Of a stretch of DNA of 30,640 nt, positions 1 through 6,687 are shown piece after piece. Location of the stretch: IMG/VR virus record IMGVR_UViG_3300009537_000112, positions 1 to 30,640 of that record, one strand, 5' to 3'. The notes under the pieces are model-generated. The model did no database searches, had not been told where the DNA came from, and saw only the letters and a list, made by a program, of their open reading frames with translations. Made by a program: the position numbers and the translations under genes. Source of the stretch: a virus. The first letter of the stretch is position 1. Each line of letters starts with the position of its first letter.

Positions 1-93
1 GAGCCGATACCATTTCCGCCGCCGCCACTTGAATCCGTTGTAGGTCTCCTGTTTCTGATTGGTCAGCTTGTAGCGGATAATATCCTTAGGCAT
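1..93 (-). CDS. Small basic protein, 3' end cut off by the window edge
   Basis: The reading frame starts at an ATG preceded by GGGGAGAAG, a good SD, and runs off the left end after 31 residues. The visible part begins MPKDIIRYKLTNQKQ and ends in a strongly basic, aromatic stretch (WRRRKWYR). Its start overlaps the end of the upstream 42-residue membrane ORF, so the two are probably translationally coupled. The family is not recognised, and the rest of the gene lies outside the window. Confidence 0.6.
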   Translation of the reverse strand, partial: MPKDIIRYKLTNQKQETYNGFKWRRRKWYRL

Positions 94-214
94 CTTCTCC
101 CCTTCCCCTTGCAGCACTGAAAAACCACACCAGCAGCCCTAGCCAGCCCGAGCCGGCGCAGAGCATCAGCACGGTTAGCGACATCGGCACGAGCCACCCC
201 AGCGGTTCTCTCAT
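86..214 (-). CDS. Very small single-span membrane protein, 42 aa
   Basis: The ORF begins MREPLGWLVPMS. Nearly the whole middle is hydrophobic (LTVLMLC, then GWLGLLVWFF), giving one or two short membrane segments, and it ends with a charged tail (RGRGEDA). It starts 6 nt after the stop of the secreted protein at 220-522, with a weak GGTGA SD inside that gene's end, and its stop overlaps the next start. The compact spacing is what argues that it is real. Function is unknown; small phage membrane peptides are often holin, spanin or host-interaction factors, but nothing here decides between them. Confidence 0.5.
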   Translation of the reverse strand: MREPLGWLVPMSLTVLMLCAGSGWLGLLVWFFSAARGRGEDA

Positions 215-219
215 GTGGT

Positions 220-522
220 TCACCGTGGACTAATCAGAAGGTTCCCGAGACCGTTGATCCTGTTAATCAGATCCTCGGCCGTGGTTCCGTTCTCCGGCGA
301 GAACTCTACCCTTAGATCGTTCAGGTTAATGATGATCCAGTTTCTCCGGTTCGGGTCCTCGATCAGGATATAACTGCCTCCGAACTGATCAACCAGGGAA
401 TCCCCGGTCGTGAAGAACCCCTCTGGGTATTCCGGGGGCAGTACTGTTGCGTTTCCGGGGCCGCTCAGGGCCACCAAGAACAGGGGCGAAACCATCATCA
501 TCAGTGCGCTTCTTCTTGTCAT
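220..522 (-). CDS. Small predicted secreted protein, 100 aa
   Basis: The N-terminus has a signal-peptide pattern: MTRRSALMMM followed by a hydrophobic core (VSPLFLVAL) and a possible cleavage near GPGNA. The mature part is about 75 residues with alternating beta-like stretches (GGSYILIEDP, NWIIINLNDL) and a C-terminal helix (TAEDLINRINGLGNL). It starts inside the end of the nuclease gene (ATGA overlap) with an AGGAG SD about 8 nt upstream. No family is recognised. It could be a periplasmic or lipoprotein-like host-interaction factor; there is no lipobox cysteine, so a lipoprotein is unlikely. Confidence 0.65.
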   Translation of the reverse strand: MTRRSALMMMVSPLFLVALSGPGNATVLPPEYPEGFFTTGDSLVDQFGGSYILIEDPNRRNWIIINLNDLRVEFSPENGTTAEDLINRINGLGNLLISPR

Positions 523-968
523 CGTCCGATCTCCTCATACTTCCAGATACCGTTTTGATAGGTGACCGCCCGGAACCTGAACCAGGGATACATCTCCGCG
601 GCGATCTTGAGCTTGTTCCGGCTGAGGACGGCTCCCTTGGCCTTCCAGGATCCCTTGACCTCGTCGAGGATCATCAACCCGGGTTCGTCGCTAGAGGGTA
701 TCACCAGGAAGTCCGGAGTATACGTAGTGGCCTTCGCCAGACGGAGCCGGATCGCTTCGTACCGCCAGTCGGATATCCGGCCGCCGATTTTGATAATCTC
801 GAGGCGGTTGGCGTACTTAGCCTCGAGCTTACTCCGGTACGGGCCCACCTTCGGAGAGGGCTCAGGACCGTCCGGTTGCCAGGGGCTCTCCCCCGGTCCC
901 CAGACCCGGGGAGGGCGTCCCTTTGCCACCAGGTGTTCCTGGTACTGCTCCTCAGTCCAGTTAACCAC
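519..968 (-). CDS. DUF1064-type PD-(D/E)XK nuclease, 149 aa
   Basis: The sequence fits the phage DUF1064 family, thought to be small Holliday-junction or recombination nucleases of the PD-(D/E)XK fold. Visible markers in order are YRSKLEAKYANRL (acidic residue in the first helix), TYTPDFLV (the catalytic Asp strand) and LDEVKGSWK (the E-x-K element). A helix with an Asn/Lys-rich segment and a C-terminal WFRFRAVTY strand follow. The length is normal for the family. The likely start is a GTG at 966-968 with GGAAG upstream, overlapping the previous stop. It sits in the early DNA-metabolism part of the genome with the SSB-like gene, consistent with a role in replication or recombination intermediates. 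Confidence 0.8.
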   Translation of the reverse strand: MVNWTEEQYQEHLVAKGRPPRVWGPGESPWQPDGPEPSPKVGPYRSKLEAKYANRLEIIKIGGRISDWRYEAIRLRLAKATTYTPDFLVIPSSDEPGLMILDEVKGSWKAKGAVLSRNKLKIAAEMYPWFRFRAVTYQNGIWKYEEIGR

Positions 969-1704
969 GACGCACTTCCGGAGAGGCCTTGGTATAGGTG
1001 TTCGTGGGATCCCCGGAGGGTACCTGGGGAATCTCCATAAAGATGATCATGCCGTTCTTGTCGTACCCCGACAGATACATCTCCCCGGTTTTGGACCCCC
1101 GGTTGAGGACCCACCCTAGAGGCAGTTGGAGGTTCTCTCCCCACCTTTCGTCGTAGCCGGGGGACTGGCCGGCGGTCGGCATTCCGATCAGGGCATCCGG
1201 CCGGCCTGGAGCCGGGTGGTTGTAGTCGAAGGCAAACTTGCGCTTCCAGCTGCCATCCCGGCCCGTCAGTTCGGCGCGCTCCGGAGCCTCCTCCTGGAGC
1301 TCCTGATACTCATCCCCGGAAAAACGCCGGACCTTGACCGACCCATCGCTGTAAATCTCGTTTGTAACCACGCTCCACAAAACAGGTTCCGCCGACACCT
1401 CCACGATCAGGGGAGGATCCAGCGGGTCCTCCCAAGGAGGCACGATGGTTTTTTCCTCAGCCTCGTTCCTCTCCTGTATGTGGAGTAACTTTTTGGCCTC
1501 ACTCAGGGTTGCGTGACGGGTAGTTCCGTCGTCCTCGCGCTTCCAGAGATCGGCACCCTGCCAAGGTGTCCCTTTTAAGTGAAACTCCAGCGAAAAACCT
1601 TCTTGGTCCCCGGCCTCGGCCAGGGCGGCTGCCCGAACCATCGGGATCTTGATATATGTGGTTTTTCCTGATTCGCTCTTGACTCGGGTGTTTACGGTTT
1701 TCAT
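961..1704 (-). CDS. Uncharacterised 247-aa early-region protein
   Basis: A long, well-formed ORF with an AAGGAG SD 5 nt before its ATG. It starts inside the stop of the zinc-ribbon gene (ATGA overlap). The protein begins MKTVNTRVKSESGKTTYIKI and has mixed charged and beta-rich stretches (PLIVEVSAEPVLWSVV, GEMYLSGYDKNGMIIF). It has no membrane segment, signal peptide or nucleotide-binding motif that I can see. I do not recognise the family. Its position between zinc-ribbon and nuclease genes suggests a role in DNA metabolism or host takeover, but that is only context. Confidence 0.7.
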   Translation of the reverse strand: MKTVNTRVKSESGKTTYIKIPMVRAAALAEAGDQEGFSLEFHLKGTPWQGADLWKREDDGTTRHATLSEAKKLLHIQERNEAEEKTIVPPWEDPLDPPLIVEVSAEPVLWSVVTNEIYSDGSVKVRRFSGDEYQELQEEAPERAELTGRDGSWKRKFAFDYNHPAPGRPDALIGMPTAGQSPGYDERWGENLQLPLGWVLNRGSKTGEMYLSGYDKNGMIIFMEIPQVPSGDPTNTYTKASPEVRRG

Positions 1705-1979
1705 GGGTTCTCCTTCCGGTATTTGACCGGGATAAAATTAGTGGACGACCTCTCTGTAGCACTGATCGGGACACCGGGATGGCGATCCGGCCAGTCCCTC
1801 GGAAGGCCATCAATTGGGAGGCACCGTCCGCAGACCCAGTGCCGGCGGCCCGGAAACTTTGCCCGGAAAACAGACCGGACTCCGTCCTCATACGGAGGTC
1901 TCCAAAACAACTGGCCCCCACAGTTGGCGCACGGTTTCTGGTTTTGGTTTTCGAAAGAAATAACAGGTCTCTTGTTCAT
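1701..1979 (-). CDS. Four-cysteine zinc-ribbon protein, 92 aa
   Basis: Two CxxC pairs are visible at residues 17/20 (CANC) and 50/53 (CGRC), separated by a basic, aromatic loop, which is the spacing of a zinc ribbon. The C-terminal part is rich in Pro, Arg and Trp. The start is preceded by the 12-mer AAAAGGGGGAGA, which also occurs upstream of TerL and near the scaffold gene. The stop overlaps the start of the next gene. No enzyme domain is seen; it could bind nucleic acid or a host protein. Confidence 0.7.
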   Translation of the reverse strand: MNKRPVISFENQNQKPCANCGGQLFWRPPYEDGVRSVFRAKFPGRRHWVCGRCLPIDGLPRDWPDRHPGVPISATERSSTNFIPVKYRKENP

Positions 1980-2022
1980 TCTCCCCCTTTTCCCAAGCTT
2001 ACACCCCGTTCTAACGGAAAGT

Positions 2023-2226
2023 CTAGCTTTTTTTTCGCTTGAGCAATCTCACCGGGTACAAACCCAATTTCTCGGAGTTCCACCAGTCCGGTTTCACGGG
2101 CAGGATCCGGTGCTGCATCAGGAGCCGGATCCTCTGGCGTTCCCACTCCAGTACCTCCCTGAGCTTCGCCTTCTGCGGATCAATCCGTTGTCCGATCTTC
2201 AGATCTGCTTCTGTTAATCTATTCAT
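2023..2226 (-). CDS. Small basic helical protein, 67 aa
   Basis: I chose the ATG at 2224-2226 (MNRLTEADLK) rather than the one two codons upstream because it has AAAGG and GGGG at usable spacing. The protein is mostly helical and basic (REVLEWERQRIRLLMQHRI, ending LLKRKKS), suggesting RNA or DNA binding. No domain is recognised. It lies downstream of a stable hairpin at 2258-2285 and upstream of the zinc-ribbon gene, in the same direction. Confidence 0.6.
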   Translation of the reverse strand: MNRLTEADLKIGQRIDPQKAKLREVLEWERQRIRLLMQHRILPVKPDWWNSEKLGLYPVRLLKRKKS

Positions 2227-2257
2227 CCCCATCCTTTCCAGGCAGAGTCCCGCCCAG

Positions 2258-2285
2258 GGAAGGGGGGTTGGTTTATCCCCCTTCC
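2258..2285 (-). terminator. GC-rich hairpin between two small genes
   Basis: GGAAGGGGG pairs with CCCCCTTCC around a loop of about 10 nt. It lies about 35 nt downstream of the stop of the gene at 2321-2560 and upstream of the next start. There is no T-run on the minus strand after it, so it may be a processing or attenuation hairpin rather than a full intrinsic terminator. Confidence 0.45.
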
Positions 2286-2320
2286 GGAGCCGGTTTCTAC
2301 TGGGAGTCGTTCCTGCCCCC

Positions 2321-2560
2321 CTAAGCCTTTAGGCTCACCAAAACAGGAACACCGTCAGGGATTCCTTGCCCCCTCGGGTAAATGCACGTCGGCCTTTCCG
2401 CCCGGGCATCCTTCGACTCTTCAGTTTTCTTTGTCAGGAATCCCTCTCCCAGCACTACGCCCTGGGTCTTGGAGCTATCGCAGGACGGTCCCGTGCTCGA
2501 GGATCTCCAATCGGGGGAGGGGCTTGACTTTTCGGGTTTCTTTTGGTAAGTTCGCATCAT
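2321..2560 (-). CDS. Possible small Ser/Lys-rich protein, 79 aa, leaderless-like start
   Basis: This is the first ORF after a strong promoter at 2585-2614 and spans most of the space to the next hairpin. It begins MMRTYQKKPEK and is rich in Ser, Lys and Glu, with a more ordered C-terminal part (GVVLGEGFL, GIPDGVPVLV). There is no SD before the ATG, which lies only about 25 nt after the -10 box, so translation would be weak or leaderless. No family is recognised. Coding is plausible but not certain; the alternative is an untranslated leader region. Confidence 0.45.
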   Translation of the reverse strand: MMRTYQKKPEKSSPSPDWRSSSTGPSCDSSKTQGVVLGEGFLTKKTEESKDARAERPTCIYPRGQGIPDGVPVLVSLKA

Positions 2561-2614
2561 AGATAATTTTTATTCGCTTTGGGAATTATCTACCTGAACG
2601 TCCTACAGTGTCAA
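2561..2614 (-). promoter_or_regulatory. Sigma70-type promoter with inverted-repeat operator
   Basis: On the minus strand, TTGACA (2609-2614) and GATAAT (2585-2590) are 18 nt apart, matching 6/6 and 5/6 consensus positions. The -10 box lies inside an inverted repeat, AGATAATT...AATTATCT (arms 2584-2591 and 2561-2568), with a 15-nt spacer. The second arm ends at the start codon of the gene at 2560. The repeat could be an operator or an RNA hairpin in the leader. The region is AT-rich against a GC-rich background and follows a terminator directly. Confidence 0.75.
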
Positions 2615-2618
2615 GGGG

Positions 2619-2653
2619 AAAAGAGGATCGGGCGAATAACTGATCCGATCCTC
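2619..2653 (-). terminator. Intrinsic terminator after the SSB/zinc-ribbon operon
   Basis: On the minus strand, GAGGATCGG pairs with CCGATCCTC (arms 2645-2653 and 2623-2631), followed by TTTT at 2619-2622. Outside the T-run the stem can continue, with AAGGGGA pairing to TCCCCTT, so the whole structure spans about 2613-2660. The stop codon of the gene at 2667-3134 is just upstream. The next promoter's -35 box begins immediately after it. Confidence 0.75.
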
Positions 2654-2666
2654 TCCCCTTGGTACC

Positions 2667-3134
2667 CTACCTAGCACTTTCCTGGCCTAGTCGTGTCGGG
2701 TACCAGGTAACGCATTTCCGGTTAGTTGCCGGGTTCACCTTGACTGGTCCTTGGTAGACGTAGCCATCACTCATTAGATCCGGGAGCCTCCTGGAGGCCT
2801 TGGATCCGCTCGAGTCCATTCCTTGCCCTGGGAGCATCGCAGCGTACTCCTGGGCGGTCCTTCCCGGTGATCCTACCACCGCTCGCAGCAGGATCCACTT
2901 ATCCTGGTCCCGCCGGCCTGATTCCGTCAGAGCCTCCGCGGACTCCTTCGAGGTTGATAAATCCTCTCTTCGAGCCAAAGGCTCCGTGTTTGGAAACTCC
3001 GGGGCCCGGGCCGGCTCCGGAATCAGCCCCAGATCCAGGCTCGAGCAGGAAGGGCAGAGACTTTCCCTGCCCCTCCTGACTACTCGCCACATATCTCCAA
3101 CCCACCCGCACCGTTCACAGCGAAACACAGCCAT
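2667..3134 (-). CDS. Zinc-ribbon plus winged-helix-like protein, 155 aa
   Basis: I start it at MAVFRCERCG (ATG at 3132-3134) because AAGGGGGAAG lies just upstream. The N-terminus has a zinc ribbon with C6/C9 and C27/C30. A disordered, Pro/Ser/Glu-rich linker covers about 35-78. A helical segment (WILLRAVVGS, TAQEYAAML, SRRLPDLMSDGYV) then looks like a winged helix with a recognition helix. Together these suggest a DNA- or RNA-binding regulator or replication accessory. It begins 10 nt after the stop of the SSB-like gene, so the two are probably co-transcribed, ending at the terminator at 2619-2653. Confidence 0.7.
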   Translation of the reverse strand: MAVFRCERCGWVGDMWRVVRRGRESLCPSCSSLDLGLIPEPARAPEFPNTEPLARREDLSTSKESAEALTESGRRDQDKWILLRAVVGSPGRTAQEYAAMLPGQGMDSSGSKASRRLPDLMSDGYVYQGPVKVNPATNRKCVTWYPTRLGQESAR

Positions 3135-3144
3135 CACTTCCCCC

Positions 3145-3765
3145 TTAGAACGGGATATCGTCATCTGTGATACCCGGTGCTGCGTCTGAGCTGCCCCGTG
3201 CTGGGCGATCCTGGTACATTGCAAGGGCAAGGTCCACCGTCCACCGCATCATCCTCTCAGGGTCCGCGTGGGCGATTCTCGCCGCCAACAGGTGCTCCGC
3301 AATGGTCAGGCAATTATCCATCCTGACGTCCCACTCCGGAGCCGGCGGAGGCGTCCTCAGCACGGGCTGAGGCTTCGCCCCCGGCAGCGGCGGCAAAGGA
3401 GCCTGTACCGGAGCCGCTACAGGAGCCGGAGCCTGGGCAGGAATCGGTGGGGCAGGAGCAGCCGGGATCGGGAACGGAACCGGGGCCGGCTGGACCGGGA
3501 CCGGGACCTGTCCGGGTTGGACTCCCGGCCTGACCGAATCCAGCACGTAATTGGTGTATTGGCCGTTCTGGACTGTTTTGTAGGTGAGGTCCAGGCGGAC
3601 ACCGGGTTGGACCTGTTCCCATCCTAGGGAACCCGCCACCTTCGGCCAGTTGTAGGTCTGGTACCTGATATCGTTCGTTCCGACGATGTCGAACCGACGC
3701 CAGGGTCCGGAGTTCCCTTCTCCGTCTCGGACAAAAACCTGTTTGACTTCAACTGTTGTTTCCAT
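3145..3765 (-). CDS. SSB-like single-stranded DNA-binding protein with DDDIPF tail, 206 aa
   Basis: The last six residues are DDDIPF, the hallmark C-terminal tip of bacterial SSB proteins, which recruits replication and repair partners. Residues 1-80 form a beta-rich, OB-like segment (PWRRFDIVGT, GVRLDLTYKTV, TNYVLDSV). Residues 81-143 are a Pro/Ala/Gln linker, longer and more proline-rich than usual, and residues 144-187 form a helical segment containing a Met/Leu-rich helix. The OB part does not read like canonical SSB, so this may be a divergent phage SSB or another OB-fold recombination protein. The start METTVEV is chosen for its AAGGAG SD; an upstream in-frame ATG lacks support. Confidence 0.78.
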   Translation of the reverse strand: METTVEVKQVFVRDGEGNSGPWRRFDIVGTNDIRYQTYNWPKVAGSLGWEQVQPGVRLDLTYKTVQNGQYTNYVLDSVRPGVQPGQVPVPVQPAPVPFPIPAAPAPPIPAQAPAPVAAPVQAPLPPLPGAKPQPVLRTPPPAPEWDVRMDNCLTIAEHLLAARIAHADPERMMRWTVDLALAMYQDRPARGSSDAAPGITDDDIPF

Positions 3766-3798
3766 GATATTGTTCTCCTTGATTCGTTCTCCATTCCG

Positions 3799-3831
3799 CA
3801 CCGGAGCCCCGGACCATCCGGGGCTTCGGTG
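3799..3831 (-). terminator. Strong hairpin at the end of the moron-like operon
   Basis: A 15-bp stem (core AGCCCCGGA with TCCGGGGCT, extended by CACCG with CGGTG) closes a 3-nt loop. It begins 3 nt after the stop codon of the gene at 3834-4091 and precedes the SSB-like gene. There is no T-run on either side, so termination would be partial or the hairpin may protect the 3' end. Confidence 0.6.
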
Positions 3832-3833
3832 TT

Positions 3834-4091
3834 TCAGAAGCAGGTATCACATGTACAATGCTCTCGTTCTCCGCCGGACGCAATAGACCCGGAACGGCAG
3901 AACCGGGAACCCTTATGTCTCGGTGCCACCAGGTTCTTGCTCCACCGCTCTTCCCAGTATTCGTGGCAGACCGGGCACCGGGTGGCCTTCCGTGAGTCCA
4001 GGAGGTTCCCCTCGAGCATCTCTTCCTCTGAAAGGTGTTTCACTCCGAACGCGGTCGCCAGCCTCCAGTAGACGCACCGTTCCCTGATCAT
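3834..4091 (-). CDS. Cysteine-rich zinc-binding-like protein, 85 aa
   Basis: Several Cys/His pairs are seen: CPVCHEYW near the middle, and C-x-C-x-x-C with a neighbouring His at the end (HCTCDTC). These suggest one or two metal sites. The start ATG overlaps the previous stop (ATGA), and the protein ends directly before a strong hairpin. No enzyme family is recognised. It is the last gene of the four-gene cassette that starts at 5239. Confidence 0.6.
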   Translation of the reverse strand: MIRERCVYWRLATAFGVKHLSEEEMLEGNLLDSRKATRCPVCHEYWEERWSKNLVAPRHKGSRFCRSGSIASGGEREHCTCDTCF

Positions 4092-4390
4092 ACGTACTTC
4101 CTGGACCGTGCCCGGTTGATGTCCCAGCGCAGGAACATAAAGTCGTCGTAGGAGTTCGCCTCCACCGACGCCAGCCGCACCATGCGCTCAAACTCCGTCA
4201 CCGCGTCCGGGTCGCAGACGTATTCCGGAGCCGCCGTCAAGGTGTGCCCTAGTTTCGAAAAACGTTTGCTCCAGCGTCCGAAGAGCTCCCAGAGCTTCTC
4301 CGCCTCCCCTTCGATCAGGATATAGGCTCCGTCTTCCGGGTACGGGACGTTCAGCCGTGATTCAATTCTCAACATCCACACTTGATTCAT
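4088..4390 (-). CDS. Uncharacterised 100-aa protein in the moron-like cassette
   Basis: The protein begins MNQVWMLRIESRLNV and has a beta-alpha pattern (DGAYILIEGEAEKLWELFGRW) with a charged C-terminal helix. There is no signal peptide, membrane segment or known motif. It overlaps both neighbours by 4 nt (ATGA on each side), so it is translated as a unit with the XRE regulator upstream and the Cys-rich gene downstream. The function is not recognised. Confidence 0.62.
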   Translation of the reverse strand: MNQVWMLRIESRLNVPYPEDGAYILIEGEAEKLWELFGRWSKRFSKLGHTLTAAPEYVCDPDAVTEFERMVRLASVEANSYDDFMFLRWDINRARSRKYV

Positions 4391-4581
4391 AGCACTACGT
4401 CCTCCATCTTCAGGCCCAGGGCGTCCGCCATGTCCTTTACGGTTTCGGGTTTCCCCGTCTGCCCCTTCTCAATCCGGGACACCGTCCTCGGGTCCTTGCG
4501 GATCCGGGCCGCCATCTGGCCGATCCCCCAACCCCGCACCATCCGTGCCCGTTTCAATAGATCGCCGTTGTATTCCGGCAT
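4387..4581 (-). CDS. XRE-family helix-turn-helix regulator, 64 aa
   Basis: A compact Cro/C1-type HTH: LLKRARMVRGWGIGQMAARI is helix 1 and 2, KDPRTVSRIEKGQT is the recognition helix and turn, and KPETVKDMADALGLK is helix 4. The protein is a bare DNA-binding domain with no sensor or dimerisation region. Its SD (GGAAGGGGG) lies in the short gap after the 216-aa gene. It is the obvious candidate to regulate its own cassette, possibly at the promoter at 5283-5311, but that target is an inference. Confidence 0.85.
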   Translation of the reverse strand: MPEYNGDLLKRARMVRGWGIGQMAARIRKDPRTVSRIEKGQTGKPETVKDMADALGLKMEDVVL

Positions 4582-4588
4582 TTAGACT

Positions 4589-5239
4589 TCACCCCCTTCC
4601 TTTGCTTGTGTTGTCCTCTGGTTGTGGCACGATTGCGTCACTGGTAGCTGTGCCGTGTAGGCACATCCATGAAAATATCACCCTCTTCTCGTCTGTCAGG
4701 AAATCTTCCTCGATCTCGACGCCGCACAAATCCATCGGGCCACACTCGGCGCGGTCGACGGCCTGATCTTCGCATCTCGGCCGGTTCGCTTCGGCCAGGG
4801 CTTCTAGTTCGCGGGGTAACATACCCTGTCGTGCGACGAGGCTTCCAGCAATCATCCATTCCAGGTGCCTCTTTTCACATTCGAGCTGCAGGATAGCGAG
4901 TCTGCGCGATTCGACCCATGCCGACGGGCAAAGCTTCAGTTCCGCATCGTTTTCCTTCCAGCATTTGATCAGGGCGTCTATCTCTGAGATGGTTTGCGGA
5001 CAATCATCCTCTTCTCCAGTCAACCATCCCAGAGGGTCGTCTGTGAGTGCAACTGGCAGAGTATCGACAGTGAAAAAGTCATCAGCAAATCCGACTAAAT
5101 GCAGAAAGTCCAGACTCCGGTCGGTTGGGTCTGGTGAGCCATAGCGCTCGATTATTCCACCCTGCCGCAGAAAAACCTTGCACTTGTGTCCGTTATGGCC
5201 GAAATACTCGCGAATAAACGCTGCGTCTGCTTTGGTCAT
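4589..5239 (-). CDS. Uncharacterised 216-aa first gene of the moron-like cassette
   Basis: The start is set at MTKADAAFIR because AAAGGAG precedes that ATG; an in-frame ATG 36 nt upstream has no SD. The protein is acidic, with a run EEDDC and several scattered Cys residues, and a long helical middle (RRLAILQLECEKRHLEWMI). No catalytic motif or membrane segment is recognised. It is the first gene behind a near-consensus promoter. Its base composition looks more AT-rich than the structural genes beside it, which fits a separately acquired gene. Confidence 0.65.
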   Translation of the reverse strand: MTKADAAFIREYFGHNGHKCKVFLRQGGIIERYGSPDPTDRSLDFLHLVGFADDFFTVDTLPVALTDDPLGWLTGEEDDCPQTISEIDALIKCWKENDAELKLCPSAWVESRRLAILQLECEKRHLEWMIAGSLVARQGMLPRELEALAEANRPRCEDQAVDRAECGPMDLCGVEIEEDFLTDEKRVIFSWMCLHGTATSDAIVPQPEDNTSKGRG

Positions 5240-5282
5240 CTGCGTCTCCTTTGCGGTTGCGGTTGATTCGTTCACTACAGAC

Positions 5283-5311
5283 AGTATACTGCATCAACCG
5301 GACATTGTCAA
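5283..5311 (-). promoter_or_regulatory. Near-consensus sigma70 promoter of the moron-like cassette
   Basis: On the minus strand, TTGACA (5306-5311) and TATACT (5283-5288) are separated by exactly 17 nt, matching 6/6 and 5/6. It lies about 44 nt before the chosen start of the 216-aa gene. A short inverted repeat, GTTTA...TAAAC, sits at about 5335-5351, upstream of the -35 box. Confidence 0.88.
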
Positions 5312-5370
5312 GCACAAAACGACCCCGGAATATGTTTAGGTGAAATAAACCTGGTGGGGAGGGCGGTAGG

Positions 5371-6666
5371 TTACCGGCTGCGTTCTAGTTCCCGCCGGAG
5401 CTGCTGGTTCTCCTGCTCGAGCCGCTCGATACGTTCGTCTAGTTTGCGGATTGCCAGGAACGACATGGAGATTGACGTTATCGGATCAAACGCCGGAACC
5501 TGTTGTTTTCCCATGTTTTTGGCGTACCAGGGGCCGTTCCCGTGAAGGTCTCGCGGGTAGATTACGGGGCCGATGAACCGTTTCGGCTTGCCGTTCGGGT
5601 TGCGGTAGTTTGAGTCTCGGTATTCCCATTGGTATAAAGGTATCCTCTTGACCTCCTCCAAGGCTCGCTCCTCGTTGTCGTAGCGCCGGATTCGGGTTTT
5701 GGCCTGGTACCAGGAGGTCTGATCCCCGACCACGGACCCCGCGGTGTCTGACACCCCAGGACTTCCCGACGATCCAGTTGGGGCCGCGGTATGCTGACGC
5801 AGCTTGCCCGCAGCATCGGTCCAGTAATACTGTTGGGTAGCGTCTGCCTCTCCCAGCACCAGGGTTCCCGCCGCAGGACCCTCCGCTCCTGCGTTTGAGT
5901 TGCGCCCGATAGATACCGATTGACCCCTCACGTTATTTCCCTGGTCTACTGCGTTGATTACCAGATCTTGGTCCTCGCTGAATGTAAACACTGCCGTTCC
6001 TGCACTCCGGATTACGAAGTTATCCCCAGCAGAGGTGGCGGAGTAGTTCAGGGTGAGGTCCCCGCCATTGTTGTAAATCTCCCCGACCTTACTAGAGGCA
6101 GCCCCGGACCCGGAAAACGTCACTTTCTCACCCGAGGCCACCCAGATCTCTCCCGAGGTGTCGAGAGAGAGCGTCGGCGTAGTCCCTACCGCGGAGCCTC
6201 TTCCCAGGACCAGCGTGTCCGCTGAGTCATCCAGCCCCAGGTAATAGTCCTGGGCGTTCCCGTCCCAGACGATTTTCGAATCCGATGCCGCCCCGGTTCC
6301 CACCGTCAGGGTGAGCCCGATAAACTGGTACTGCTCGGTGATGTTGTCCACCGTGTACACCAAAACGTCCGCTGAGGTGTAGACATCAATCCTGTAACTC
6401 AGGGACTCATCCAACCAGATATCGGCTCGCCCGGCTGCGTCCAGGACGACCGGGTTGGCGTTCACGCTCCCCTTGGTGGAGTCGGTGTAGCTGGCCTGGT
6501 TCGTCGTCGTGCCGGCGATGTAGGTGTAGACCTTGCCGGAGGCCAGTGGGTTTCCATTGGTGTCGATGATCTGCTGTTTTGGCACCCACGGGATGGCGTC
6601 CTGAGCCACCAGGGCCGGGACTCCCATTAGGGTTGCGAGTAGAAGTATTTGTAATATTGTCTTCAT
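5371..6666 (-). CDS. Tail fibre/spike with signal peptide and C-terminal coiled coil, 431 aa
   Basis: I set the start at MKTILQILLL because an AGAGGA SD precedes it. The first 21 residues form a Sec-like signal peptide (hydrophobic core, ALVA then Q). Residues about 28-120 match the head-binding type N-domain of phage spikes (NGNPLASGKVYTYIAGTTT, then VVLDAAGRADIWL). The middle is beta-rich (LVLGRGSAVGT, VTFSGSGAASS). The C-terminus, about 315-431, looks like an S74-type intramolecular chaperone region with WYQAKTRIRRYD and ends in a coiled coil (LDERIERLEQENQQLRREL). It is the last virion gene in P22-like order. The signal peptide is unexpected for a cytoplasmically assembled tail part. Confidence 0.8.
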   Translation of the reverse strand: MKTILQILLLATLMGVPALVAQDAIPWVPKQQIIDTNGNPLASGKVYTYIAGTTTNQASYTDSTKGSVNANPVVLDAAGRADIWLDESLSYRIDVYTSADVLVYTVDNITEQYQFIGLTLTVGTGAASDSKIVWDGNAQDYYLGLDDSADTLVLGRGSAVGTTPTLSLDTSGEIWVASGEKVTFSGSGAASSKVGEIYNNGGDLTLNYSATSAGDNFVIRSAGTAVFTFSEDQDLVINAVDQGNNVRGQSVSIGRNSNAGAEGPAAGTLVLGEADATQQYYWTDAAGKLRQHTAAPTGSSGSPGVSDTAGSVVGDQTSWYQAKTRIRRYDNEERALEEVKRIPLYQWEYRDSNYRNPNGKPKRFIGPVIYPRDLHGNGPWYAKNMGKQQVPAFDPITSISMSFLAIRKLDERIERLEQENQQLRRELERSR

Positions 6667-6687
6667 TTCGTGGTATCCTCTTCTCAC

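Noticed and set aside
3268-3627. Arg/Asp repeat-like plus-strand ORF
   Set aside because: It is the antisense of the Pro/Ala linker of the SSB-like gene, not a real repeat protein.
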